Positions 6,517 to 14,348 of a stretch of 24,963 bases of DNA are shown here, in pieces; position 1 is the first letter of the stretch; every line of letters begins with the position of its first letter. A program made the position numbers and the translations under genes. Location: positions 1 through 24,963 of the forward strand of contig JANNEN010000377.1 of the NCBI GenBank assembly GCA_031378715.1. Direction: 5' to 3'. The notes beneath the pieces are model-generated. The model was not told the DNA's origin and made no database searches. It worked only from the letters and a program-made list of their open reading frames with translations. This DNA is from Emticicia sp031378715. Lineage in GTDB: Bacteria > Bacteroidota > Bacteroidia > Cytophagales > Spirosomataceae.

Positions 6517-9501
6517 ATGAACAATTTTACAAGGCTCAATAATATCGTCGGATGGGCGATTTTTGCCGTTGCACTCCTTACTTATACCCTCACCGTTGAG
6601 CCGACCGCCAGTTTTTGGGACTGTGGCGAGTTTATCGCTTGCTCCTACAAACTTCAAGTGCCGCACCCTGCTGGAGCTCCACTTTTCCTGCTCATTGGTC
6701 GCATGGCTTCCTTGCTGGCGGGTGGTGATGTCACGAAGGTAGCCTTGATGGTAAACATGGTTTCGGTGATTGCTTCGGCGTTTACTATCCTATTTATGTT
6801 TTGGACAATCTCGCTTTTGGCACGAAAAATATTTGGCAAAAAAGGCGAAGAACTCAACACCACCGAAATCATTTTGGTACTCGGTGCGAGTGCCGTAGGT
6901 TCGTTGGTTTATACTTTTTCGGATTCATTTTGGTTTTCGGCCGTTGAAGCCGAGGTTTATGGAATGTCTTCTTTCTTTACGGCTATTGTTATTTGGGCAG
7001 CCTTTCGTTGGGAAAACATCGAAGACGAAGCCCAAGCCAACCGTTTCTTGATATTTACGGCTTATTTGGTCGGTCTTTCAATCGGGGTTCACTTGCTCAA
7101 TTTGGTTACGATTCCTGCCCTCGGTTTGGTATATTATTACAAAAAAGCCAAGAAAATCTCTTGGAAAGGCGGTATTGCAGCATTTTTGGTTGGTCTAATC
7201 GTTTTAGCCGTTGTCAATACGGGCGTTATTACGGGCTTCCCGTCGTTGGGTTTTACGTTTGAAAAACTCTTCGTCAATACCTTCGGAATGCCGTTTAGTT
7301 CGGGCATTATTTTCTTCGTAATCTTGCTCGTTGGTGGGTTGAGTTACGGAATTTTTTACACCCAAAAGCGTGGAATGGTCGTTGCCAATACGGCTCTACT
7401 TTCATTCGCCTTTGTACTAATTGGCTATTCGTCTTATACCATTGCCTTGATTCGCTCGAATTATAATCCGCCAATCAATGAAAACAATCCGAGCAATGTG
7501 CTGAACTACGTTTCGTATTTGAAGCGTGAACAATACGGTAGCCGTCCGCTACTTTACGGGCCAGTTTTTACAGGAAAATTGGAGTCAATCGAAAACGGCG
7601 AGCCAATCTACAAAATGAGTAAAGATAAATACGAGGTGTATGACTATAAGCCAAACTATATTTGGGCACCCAATAGCGAAAGTCTTTTGCCCCGTATGTG
7701 GAGCAGCGATGCGGGACACCAGCAGATTTACCGCCAAGAAATGAACCTCGCCCAAGACAAAAAACCAACACTTTTCACTAATATTGGCTACATGGCAAAA
7801 CGCCAAATGGGTTATATGTATTGGCGATATTTTGCTTGGAATTTCTGGGGACGTTCGAGCGATATTGAAGGGGCTGGGCCAACGAATATTTTTGAAACCA
7901 AATCTAACCTTCCGCCCGCAATCAAAGAAAACCGTGGACGCACCAATTTCTTCGGAATTCCCGTACTTTTGGGTATTTTAGGCCTACTTTATCACTATTT
8001 CCGTCGGGAACGTGATGCTTTGGTGATGTTTTTGTTGTTTCTATTGACGGGTATCGGCTTGGTGGTTTACCTCAATTCGCCACCCGTTGAGCCTCGTGAG
8101 CGTGATTATATTTATGTTGGTTCGTTTTATATTTGGGCAATTTGGGTCGGAATTGGCGTGCTTGGCTTATTTGATTATGTACTAAAATTTATCAAAAACC
8201 AACAAACAAGAGCCATCGGAGCAACGGCTTTGGGTTTGGCAGTGCCGTTGATTATGGCTCCCCAAACTTGGAAAGGACACGACCGCTCGAACCGCTACCA
8301 CCAAGTAGATTTTGCCAAAAACTTGCTTAATTCTTGTGCCAAAAACGCTATTCTCTTCACGGGTGGCGATAACGATACATTCCCACTTTGGTACGTGCAA
8401 GAAGTGGAAGGTTTCAGAACTGATGTGCGGGTTTGTAATCTTAGCTTACTCGGAACTGACTGGTATTGTGAGCAAATGAAACGCAAAACCTACGAATCGG
8501 AAGCCCTGCCGATAACCTTCACAACCGACCAACTTTTGAGTGGCGTAAATGACCAAGTGCCTTATGTGGAGCGTTTGACTGCCCCCATTAATTTGAAAGA
8601 TTATTTGGAATTAGTCAAGAAAAACGATCCTGCGATTCAGATTCCATTGACCACGGGCGAGAGCATTAATTCGTTGCCATCGGATAGCCTTTTCTTGATT
8701 TATGATATCGAAGCCGTCAAGAAAATGGGCTTTGTGCCGAAACAATTTGAACCGTTTTTGAGTGGCCAAATTACGTGGAATATCGGCAAGCGTGATTTAT
8801 TGAAAAACGATTTGATGCAACTCGAAATGATTGCCCAAAACAACTGGAAACGTCCGATTTATTTTGCGGGAACACTCGCCAACGAAAACTATCTGAACCT
8901 CAAAGACTATATGCAACTCGAAGGTTACGCTTATCGTTTATTGCCAATAAAAGTAAGTCAAGGCGATGATGGTTTTGCAAATACCGACGTGATGTATGAA
9001 AACATGACCAAAAAAATGGCGTGGAGAGGCATGGATAATCCGAATATCTACTACGATTCGGAAACTTATTTGAAAGTACCAATCATCACGGCACGTTTGG
9101 CGTTCTTGCGTTTGGCCGACCAGTTGGTGCGTGAAGAAAAGAAAACCAAAGCCAAAGAAGTACTTGATTATGCCAATAAGGTGCTGCCCGATAAGACAAT
9201 TCCGTACGACCAGCTTTGCACCAACTACGTAATGTATTACTTTGAAGTGGGTGATAGCAAAAAAGCCATGGAAATTGCCGAAACCATCACGAAGCGTGCC
9301 GATGGGAATTTGGCCTATTTCGTAGGAAAAGCCAAAACCAAAAGTGCCGAATGGATGCCCGATAACGTACAAGATTATTTACAAATCAACCTACGTAACT
9401 TGCAGGTAATTGCTAATATTTGCAGCCGAAATGGGCAAGAGGCCGCCGCCAAACGCTACGAGGCTACGTACAACAAATATTATTCGAGTGTAGCAGAATA
9501 A
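6517..9501 (+). CDS. DUF2723 (TMEM260-like) membrane glycosyltransferase
   Basis: A 994-residue multi-span membrane protein of the DUF2723 family, common in Bacteroidota. The first helix (about 10-27) is followed by SFWDCGEFIACSYKLQVPHP; the acidic pair around D35 and E38 in the first extracytoplasmic loop is where GT-C-fold enzymes keep their catalytic acid. Roughly a dozen further helices run to about residue 570. The rest is a soluble, presumably periplasmic region with helical, TPR-like pairs near the C-terminus (about 860-990). The human relative TMEM260 is a protein O-mannosyltransferase, so transfer of mannose from a lipid-linked donor to exported proteins is a reasonable inference, not shown here. 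Single gene with its own promoter and a strong downstream terminator. Confidence 0.88.
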   Translation: MNNFTRLNNIVGWAIFAVALLTYTLTVEPTASFWDCGEFIACSYKLQVPHPAGAPLFLLIGRMASLLAGGDVTKVALMVNMVSVIASAFTILFMFWTISLLARKIFGKKGEELNTTEIILVLGASAVGSLVYTFSDSFWFSAVEAEVYGMSSFFTAIVIWAAFRWENIEDEAQANRFLIFTAYLVGLSIGVHLLNLVTIPALGLVYYYKKAKKISWKGGIAAFLVGLIVLAVVNTGVITGFPSLGFTFEKLFVNTFGMPFSSGIIFFVILLVGGLSYGIFYTQKRGMVVANTALLSFAFVLIGYSSYTIALIRSNYNPPINENNPSNVLNYVSYLKREQYGSRPLLYGPVFTGKLESIENGEPIYKMSKDKYEVYDYKPNYIWAPNSESLLPRMWSSDAGHQQIYRQEMNLAQDKKPTLFTNIGYMAKRQMGYMYWRYFAWNFWGRSSDIEGAGPTNIFETKSNLPPAIKENRGRTNFFGIPVLLGILGLLYHYFRRERDALVMFLLFLLTGIGLVVYLNSPPVEPRERDYIYVGSFYIWAIWVGIGVLGLFDYVLKFIKNQQTRAIGATALGLAVPLIMAPQTWKGHDRSNRYHQVDFAKNLLNSCAKNAILFTGGDNDTFPLWYVQEVEGFRTDVRVCNLSLLGTDWYCEQMKRKTYESEALPITFTTDQLLSGVNDQVPYVERLTAPINLKDYLELVKKNDPAIQIPLTTGESINSLPSDSLFLIYDIEAVKKMGFVPKQFEPFLSGQITWNIGKRDLLKNDLMQLEMIAQNNWKRPIYFAGTLANENYLNLKDYMQLEGYAYRLLPIKVSQGDDGFANTDVMYENMTKKMAWRGMDNPNIYYDSETYLKVPIITARLAFLRLADQLVREEKKTKAKEVLDYANKVLPDKTIPYDQLCTNYVMYYFEVGDSKKAMEIAETITKRADGNLAYFVGKAKTKSAEWMPDNVQDYLQINLRNLQVIANICSRNGQEAAAKRYEATYNKYYSSVAE

Positions 9502-9549
9502 ACCGTAAAGACAGGGCAATGCCTTATCCTTACAGCAATAATTTCACAC

Positions 9550-9585
9550 AAAAATCCCCGTTGAACCATTCATCGGGGATTTTTT
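9550..9585 (+). terminator. Terminator of the DUF2723 gene
   Basis: AATCCCCG (9553-9560) pairs with CGGGGATT (9574-9581) around a 13-base loop, and a T run follows to 9585. It lies about 50 bases after the DUF2723 stop and immediately before the -7 element of the TonB receptor promoter, so the -33 region of that promoter falls within the terminator stem and loop. Confidence 0.8.
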
Positions 9586-9587
9586 GT

Positions 9588-9608
9588 TACCTTTGCAATA
9601 TAGTTGCA
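9588..9608 (+). promoter_or_regulatory. TonB receptor promoter with overlapping TGCAA-N5-TTGCA operator
   Basis: TACCTTTG (9588-9595) is an exact -7 match. The inverted repeat TGCAA-TATAG-TTGCA (9594-9608) overlaps its last two bases and covers the expected start site near 9601. A protein bound here would block transcription. The same inverted repeat is found on the lipoprotein promoter at 12913-12927, so both genes probably answer to one repressor. Size and symmetry fit a FUR-family (Zur-like) site; this is inferred. Confidence 0.65.
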
Positions 9609-9649
9609 TATATAGTTAGCGTAGTTTACTGAATTATGCCAAATCAAGA

Positions 9650-12052
9650 ATGAAGAAAAAAATATTTCAATATATAATCCTATTCTTAGCTCTCCTACTG
9701 GGGCGGTTCGACGCTTCGACGGGAGGGGCTTATGGTCAAGTTTGCACCTGCTTTATCCAAGGTATTGTGCAAGATGAAGCCACCAAACAACCGATTGTCG
9801 GGGCAGTAGTTTTCGTAAAAGAACTCAACAAAGGCGTGAGTACCGATGCGAAGGGATTTTATAGAATCTCGAATATTTGTGAAGGAAAATACACAATCGT
9901 TGGGCGAATAGTGGGTTACGAAGAAAAAAGTTATGTTATTAATCTTGAACACGGAGCCGAGCAAACCTTCAAACTCACCGAAAGCGAACTGCATTTGGCG
10001 AGTATCGACATCAAAGCCCAGAAAATAGAAAACCTTACCCAAACCAAAAATACCCTCGAAAACGCCGCCCTCGACCAAACCCGTGGGCAGTCGTTGGGCG
10101 AAGCCTTGAAGCAAATTTCGGGCGTAACGACTTTACAAACGGGCAGCTCGATTGCCAAGCCCGTCATTCACGGAATGCACTCGAATCGGGTTTTGATTCT
10201 GAATAATGGTGTTCGGCAAGAAGGGCAACAATGGGGCAGCGAACACGCCCCCGAAATTGACCCGTTCGTGGCCAAAAAAATCACAGTCCTGAAAGGTGCG
10301 GCGGGCGTTCGCTACGGCTCCGATGCGATTGCGGGCGTAATCATGCTTGAACCCGAAGCCTTGCCCGACTCCAATAAAATTAGTGGCGAAGTGAATAGTG
10401 TTTACTTCACAAACGGAAATCAGACGACCAATGCGGGAATACTACAAGGCGGTTTAAAAAGGGTTTCTAAAAATCTGATTCCGTACTCAATTGGCTACCG
10501 AATACAAGGAACTTACAAGCGGGGCGGGGATATTTCGACACCCAATTATCGGTTAGCAAATACTGGAATACAAGAATTAAACTACTCATTATCAAGCAAT
10601 TACAAAAGAAAAAACTTTACGAGTGAGGTTTTTTTTAGTCAGTTTAATACAAAAATTGCGGTATTTTCGGGTTCGCACATTGGTAATGTTTCCGACCTCG
10701 TGGAAGCCATTAAACGTGGAAATCCCTTGCCTGTTTATACGCCCGAAAAGTTTACTTTTGCTATCGACCGACCTTTTCAAGATGTGCAACACAATTTACT
10801 GAAACTCAAAAATACACTCAAAAATCGGTTTGGAGTTCTTTCGCTGACCCTCGGACGGCAGTACGATTTTCGGAAAGAGGTTGATATTTTGCGGGGAGAT
10901 AGAAACCTAACGCAGATTTTTAAACTGACAACCTATTCGGGTGAGATACTTTTTGAACACAAACCGTTTTTGAAAATCCTGACGGGTTCGGTCGGTATTA
11001 CTAATCTTTTTCAAGAAAATCTAACCACTGGAACGCTCACGCTGCCACGCTCTTCGACTGTGCTGATTCCTAATTTTAGAAATACCACCACTGGGATTTT
11101 CTTAATTGAACGCATCGTGCGAAATAAATGGGAAATCGAAAGCGGCGTTCGCTATGACATTCGGAATTTGAATGTTTACAGGATTCCTCGTGGCGAACAG
11201 AACGTGAAACAAAACCAACAAAATAACCAAAATTTTACGGGTACGCTCGGAGCAAGTTATCGCCCCAATGCCCGTTGGAATTTTATGGGCAATGTCAGTT
11301 CGGCGTGGCGAGCCGCAACCGTCAATGAGCTTTACAGCGATGGTGTGCATCACGGAGCGGCGAGTTTTGAGCGGGGCAATGAAAATCTCGCACCCGAAGT
11401 TGCCCTAAATACCTCATTTACAGCCAATTATGTTTCAAAAAACTTTCAAGCTGAACTCCATTTTTATAATAATTTTATCAATAATTTCATCTTTTTATCG
11501 CCCACGGGTCGGCCAGCTTTGACGATTCGGGGGGCATTTCCCGAGTTTCGATACACCCAAACCGATAGCCGTTTTCGGGGTTTTGATTTTACGGGAGTCG
11601 TACAAATCATCAAAAATCTTTCGCTCAATAGTAAGATTTCGTACCTCAATGCCCAAGATTTGAGCAACAACCAGCCACTGATTCAGATTCCTGCCAATCG
11701 CTACGAAAACACCCTTCGCTACGAGTGGAAAAAAACTTCAATTTCGCTAACAAATTTGTACGTGGCGAAGCAAAATCGTGTACCAACCAAAATTATTTTT
11801 GCTGATATTCCCACCTCCGAAATCATTTTTAGCGAATACGGCGGAGATTTTGCCCCTCCTCCAGCGGCCTACTCACTCTGGAACGCTACTATCTATTATC
11901 AATTACCAATTATCAATAAATCTTCACTAAGCCTCTCGTTAAGTATCAATAATTTGTTCAATACCGCTTACCGAGATTATCTCAACCGCTTTCGTTATTA
12001 TTCTGACGAAATCGGGCGAAATATGGCTTTTCGGGCGAAATATTCTTTTTAA
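9650..12052 (+). CDS. TonB-dependent outer-membrane receptor, ZnuD-like
   Basis: An 800-residue outer-membrane active transporter. Residues 1-29 are a signal peptide ending near AYGQ, followed by a CxC and a carboxypeptidase-regulatory-like beta-sandwich (about 33-115). The plug (about 130-240) has LGEALKQISGVTTL, GMHSNRVLILNNGVRQEG and the SEHAPEIDP segment. The barrel fills the rest and ends in Phe (AFRAKYSF), as outer-membrane proteins do. The stretch LYSDGVHHGAASFERGNENL resembles the corresponding strand of ZnuD-type zinc receptors. I recall this subfamily beside a lipoprotein like the one at 12996, and both carry the same operator. Zinc or another transition metal is therefore the likeliest substrate, but the substrate is inferred. 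Confidence 0.92.
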   Translation: MKKKIFQYIILFLALLLGRFDASTGGAYGQVCTCFIQGIVQDEATKQPIVGAVVFVKELNKGVSTDAKGFYRISNICEGKYTIVGRIVGYEEKSYVINLEHGAEQTFKLTESELHLASIDIKAQKIENLTQTKNTLENAALDQTRGQSLGEALKQISGVTTLQTGSSIAKPVIHGMHSNRVLILNNGVRQEGQQWGSEHAPEIDPFVAKKITVLKGAAGVRYGSDAIAGVIMLEPEALPDSNKISGEVNSVYFTNGNQTTNAGILQGGLKRVSKNLIPYSIGYRIQGTYKRGGDISTPNYRLANTGIQELNYSLSSNYKRKNFTSEVFFSQFNTKIAVFSGSHIGNVSDLVEAIKRGNPLPVYTPEKFTFAIDRPFQDVQHNLLKLKNTLKNRFGVLSLTLGRQYDFRKEVDILRGDRNLTQIFKLTTYSGEILFEHKPFLKILTGSVGITNLFQENLTTGTLTLPRSSTVLIPNFRNTTTGIFLIERIVRNKWEIESGVRYDIRNLNVYRIPRGEQNVKQNQQNNQNFTGTLGASYRPNARWNFMGNVSSAWRAATVNELYSDGVHHGAASFERGNENLAPEVALNTSFTANYVSKNFQAELHFYNNFINNFIFLSPTGRPALTIRGAFPEFRYTQTDSRFRGFDFTGVVQIIKNLSLNSKISYLNAQDLSNNQPLIQIPANRYENTLRYEWKKTSISLTNLYVAKQNRVPTKIIFADIPTSEIIFSEYGGDFAPPPAAYSLWNATIYYQLPIINKSSLSLSLSINNLFNTAYRDYLNRFRYYSDEIGRNMAFRAKYSF

Positions 12053-12061
12053 AGTTATCCT

Positions 12062-12087
12062 TTGTACGCAATTTTGTAATATTGTAC
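12062..12087 (+). promoter_or_regulatory. TTGTAC direct repeats before the toxin-antitoxin genes
   Basis: TTGTAC occurs at 12062-12067 and 12082-12087, with a partial TTGTA at 12074-12078 between them. They lie just upstream of the antitoxin ATG at 12105 and overlap TAATATTG (12077-12084), a near match to the -7 element. This is where an autoregulated toxin-antitoxin operator would be expected; binding is not shown. Confidence 0.35.
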
Positions 12088-12104
12088 CAAAAAAATTGAC
12101 AATT

Positions 12105-12515
12105 ATGAAAACCATAGAGATAGATATTGATCAAGTCTTGTCGAGAGAAGAATTGATGAAAACGTTTCAGTTAAATAACCTTTCCAAGGGCGATGAGATA
12201 AAATTATTAAGTAGCAATGGCAAGTTTGCCCAAAACATTATGATAATTTTTGCAATCGCATTAATTATTATCGTTTTTTTCAAATTAACAAAAAAGACAG
12301 AAGACAAAACGGAGGCCTTAATAAAGGGAATTTTTGATAAATATAATTCGGAAGAAGAATTAGAGAAAGAAATTGAAGCTGAATTAGGTATCAACTTTGA
12401 ATTTGAAGTAAAAAAAATAAAGCCCGATGCGATTGATGAATTATTTGGAAAATGGAAAAATGCTGACGTTGATTTGAACCAAATTAGAGAAAAAGCATGG
12501 GTAAGAAGCAAATAA
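12105..12515 (+). CDS. Putative antitoxin with an internal transmembrane helix
   Basis: A 136-residue protein that precedes and overlaps a PIN toxin gene by 19 bp, the standard antitoxin position. Its C-terminus (111-136, DELFGKWKNADVDLNQIREK then AWVRSK) resembles the toxin-binding tails of VapB/Phd-like antitoxins, which often end in a GxWKxxDxDLxxxRxxAW pattern. Unlike those, residues 44-59 (NIMIIFAIALIIIVFF) form an uninterrupted hydrophobic segment followed by KLTKK, enough for one membrane helix. A charged, probably coiled region (63-105) separates it from the tail. The N-terminus (1-40) has no obvious DNA-binding fold. The ATG at 12105 is preferred over a TTG at 12096. The antitoxin role is inferred from position and tail. 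Confidence 0.7.
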   Translation: MKTIEIDIDQVLSREELMKTFQLNNLSKGDEIKLLSSNGKFAQNIMIIFAIALIIIVFFKLTKKTEDKTEALIKGIFDKYNSEEELEKEIEAELGINFEFEVKKIKPDAIDELFGKWKNADVDLNQIREKAWVRSK

Positions 12516-12886
12516 TCCTTTGTGATACAAACATTTTCATTCATTTACTCCGAGAAGACTTAAGTGTTTACAGACAACTAAAATCAATCGGTCAGGAAAA
12601 CATTGCTTACAGTATTATTACCAAAGCGGAGATTTTCCAAGGGGCTTTCAAGAAAGAATTGCACCGTGACGAACAAATGTTTGATGCTTTCAAACTTTAT
12701 CATTTGAACGAAGATATTTCCAAAGTCTTCAACGGAATTATCATAAACTACTCGAAATCTCACCGAATACAGATTCCAGACGCTCTAATTGCTGCCACCG
12801 CCATTGAGAATAATCTACCCCTCTACACCCTAAACATCAAAGATTTTGATTTTATTGATGGATTGAAACTATACAAACCTATTTGA
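12497..12886 (+). CDS. PIN-domain toxin (VapC-like ribonuclease)
   Basis: A 129-residue PIN-domain protein, the usual VapC length. The acidic metal-binding positions are visible: D10 in CDTNIFIHLL, E45 in TKAEIFQG, D95 in IPDALIAATA, and N113/D116 in TLNIKDFDFI. VapC toxins cleave tRNA or rRNA and are held inactive by the cognate antitoxin; the target here is unknown. The start at 12497 lies inside the antitoxin gene, so translation is probably coupled. The pair is inserted between a TonB receptor gene and the lipoprotein gene that shares its operator, which suggests later acquisition. All catalytic positions are intact, so it should be active. Confidence 0.88.
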   Translation: MGKKQIILCDTNIFIHLLREDLSVYRQLKSIGQENIAYSIITKAEIFQGAFKKELHRDEQMFDAFKLYHLNEDISKVFNGIIINYSKSHRIQIPDALIAATAIENNLPLYTLNIKDFDFIDGLKLYKPI

Positions 12887-12912
12887 ATAATCAAAAGAAA
12901 ACAAAATTTTTC

Positions 12913-12967
12913 TGCAACATTATTGCAATAAAACAATTTGCAACATATATTTGCATCAATAATGCAA
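12913..12967 (+). promoter_or_regulatory. Lipoprotein promoter with three overlapping TGCAA/TTGCA inverted repeats
   Basis: Three inverted repeats lie in 55 bp: TGCAA-N5-TTGCA (12913-12927), TGCAA-N7-TTGCA (12939-12955) and TTGCAT-N5-ATGCAA (12951-12967). The -7 element TATATTTG (12946-12953, exact) sits inside the second, and the -33 TTG (12923-12925, 20 bases upstream) lies inside the first. Binding would therefore cover both promoter elements, the layout of tight repression. The first site is the same as that at the TonB receptor promoter except for its 5-base centre. Confidence 0.7.
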
Positions 12968-12995
12968 AAGCAATAATATATCATAAAACTATCTC

Positions 12996-13559
12996 ATGGC
13001 AACTAAACAAAACAAACGACACATTGCTCTGTTGAGCTTATTTTTGGGTATCACACTTTTTACGGTAAGCTGTAATAAAGATGATGTAGAAGCCGAGGAA
13101 AACGAATTGATTACGACCGTTAAATTAAATTTTGCGAGTGGCGGCACTACTCAAATCTTCAAGTATTCCGACCCTGATGGTGATGGAGGAAAAGCCCCAA
13201 CGATTGAAGCCGTTAGCTTGAAAGCCAACACCACTTACACACTAACAGTTGAACTTTTGGACGAATCAAAAACGCCAGTGGGCAACATCACAAATGAAGT
13301 TGCGTCCGAAAAAGACGAGCATTTATTCATCTATACGCCCGCTCCGAGTAGCCTTTTGACCTATACTTACGGTGACAAAGACTCCCGAAACTTTAACGTA
13401 GGCCTCACAGGAACTGCCAGAACCAGCATGGCAGGCACAGGAAAACTAAAAGTGCAGCTACGCCACCAGCCACCAATCAACGGCAAAGCTACCAAAGACG
13501 GCACCACCACGCCTGGGAGTGACGATATTAACATTGACTTTAATGTAACGGTGCAATAA
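12996..13559 (+). CDS. Small lipoprotein paired with the TonB receptor
   Basis: A 187-residue lipoprotein. A basic N-terminus and hydrophobic segment lead to the lipobox TVSC, with C26 the lipidated residue, followed by an acidic stretch (NKDDVEAEENE). The mature part is beta-rich, with a DPDGDGG segment near residue 60 that looks like a calcium-type acidic loop, and ends in INIDFNVTVQ. I recall this lipoprotein family, marked by the ELITTVKL start and the DxDGDGG and APT segments, next to ZnuD-like receptors in other Bacteroidota; its function is not known to me. It has its own promoter carrying the receptor's operator. A role in metal capture at the cell surface is a sensible but unproven inference. 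Confidence 0.82.
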   Translation: MATKQNKRHIALLSLFLGITLFTVSCNKDDVEAEENELITTVKLNFASGGTTQIFKYSDPDGDGGKAPTIEAVSLKANTTYTLTVELLDESKTPVGNITNEVASEKDEHLFIYTPAPSSLLTYTYGDKDSRNFNVGLTGTARTSMAGTGKLKVQLRHQPPINGKATKDGTTTPGSDDINIDFNVTVQ

Positions 13560-13591
13560 TCGCCACTTATTACTTGTTTCTACACAACCCC

Positions 13592-13627
13592 AACGCCACG
13601 AGTTATCGACTTGTGGCGTTATTTTTT
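13592..13627 (+). terminator. Terminator of the lipoprotein gene
   Basis: AACGCCAC (13592-13599) pairs exactly with GTGGCGTT (13613-13620), followed by ATTTTTT. It lies 33 bases after the lipoprotein stop and isolates it from the next gene. Confidence 0.85.
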
Positions 13628-13657
13628 GCGTAAATTCGGCTAAAATGTTTACTTTTA
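13626..13657 (+). promoter_or_regulatory. Probable promoter of the nucleotidase-like gene
   Basis: TTG at 13626-13628, inside the terminator T run, is followed after 21 bases by TACTTTTA (13650-13657), one mismatch from TAnnTTTG. The start would be near 13663, about 15 bases before the ATG at 13679. Confidence 0.4.
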
Positions 13658-13678
13658 CGGCAAATAACAAAGAAAAAT

Positions 13679-14221
13679 ATGACAAAAAAGCGAATTGCGA
13701 TTGACATGGACGACGTAATGGCGGCCGCAGGAAAAAAGATTTTGGCAACCTACAACCGCCTCGTAGGCACAAACCACCGAGAAGAGGATTTTGCAAAAAA
13801 AGGTTACTATGATGTACTCGACGAAAAGCACGGGGTCTTGGTTAGAGCCGAAATCTTCAAACCTGGCTTTTTTATAGATATGGAAGTGATGCCCGATGCC
13901 GTTGAAGTTATCAAGAAACTGCACGAACGATTTGAGATTTTTGTGGTGTCGGCGGCGGTAGAGTTTCCCAATTCACTGAAAGAAAAAGTTGATTGGCTGG
14001 CCGAGCATTTTCCTTTTATTTCTTGGAAAAACATTGTACTCTGCGGAGATAAAACCATCATCACGGCCGATTATTTGATTGATGACCACGAAAAAAACTT
14101 GAGTACTTTCAAGGGGAAAGCACTACTTTTCGATGCGATTCATAACCAAAAACTCGAAGGCTACGAACGTTTCAAGACTTGGCGAGAAATTGAGGCTTAT
14201 TTTGAAAATGAAACTGACTAA
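13679..14221 (+). CDS. 5'(3')-deoxyribonucleotidase-like HAD hydrolase
   Basis: A 180-residue HAD-superfamily protein of the NT5C family, which dephosphorylates (deoxy)nucleoside monophosphates and trims nucleotide pools. Motif I is IDMDDV, with nucleophile D9 and acid/base D11; Lys/Thr motifs follow around VVSAA (motif II) and NIVLCGDKTIITADYLIDD, whose final acidic pair is motif IV for Mg2+. A helical cap at about 20-75 matches the family. Length and motifs are complete, so it should be functional. It is a single gene between terminators or promoters of its neighbours, with no pathway partner beside it. Bacterial members are usually annotated as putative 5'(3')-deoxyribonucleotidase; the substrate cannot be fixed from sequence. 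Confidence 0.88.
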   Translation: MTKKRIAIDMDDVMAAAGKKILATYNRLVGTNHREEDFAKKGYYDVLDEKHGVLVRAEIFKPGFFIDMEVMPDAVEVIKKLHERFEIFVVSAAVEFPNSLKEKVDWLAEHFPFISWKNIVLCGDKTIITADYLIDDHEKNLSTFKGKALLFDAIHNQKLEGYERFKTWREIEAYFENETD

Positions 14222-14260
14222 ACTTGGCGGTTGTCTTGGTAAAGAATATTAATAAAACAG

Positions 14261-14319
14261 CTTTTTATGGATTTTATTCCATGAAAGATATACTTTTTAT
14301 GGAATTAAATCTATATTTG
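14261..14319 (+). promoter_or_regulatory. Promoter with 11-bp direct repeats before the DUF4143 ATPase
   Basis: CTTTTTATGGA occurs identically at 14261-14271 and 14293-14303, 32 bp apart (three helical turns). An inverted half-site TTCCAT lies between them at 14277-14282. The exact -7 element TATATTTG follows at 14312-14319, about 30 bases before the ATG. No TTG is seen at -33, so the repeats may be binding sites for an activator or an autoregulator. Confidence 0.45.
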
Positions 14320-14348
14320 TATTATTTCTACCAAAACTTATCGCCAGT

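Noticed and set aside
8938..9372. Minus-strand open frame of 144 codons inside the DUF2723 gene
   Set aside because: Antisense to the intact C-terminal region of that gene; low-complexity Phe/Gly composition typical of a shadow frame.
12167..12544. Minus-strand open frame across the antitoxin and toxin start
   Set aside because: Opposes two overlapping genes with clear motifs; its Ser/Phe-rich translation is the complement of the Lys/Glu-rich antitoxin.
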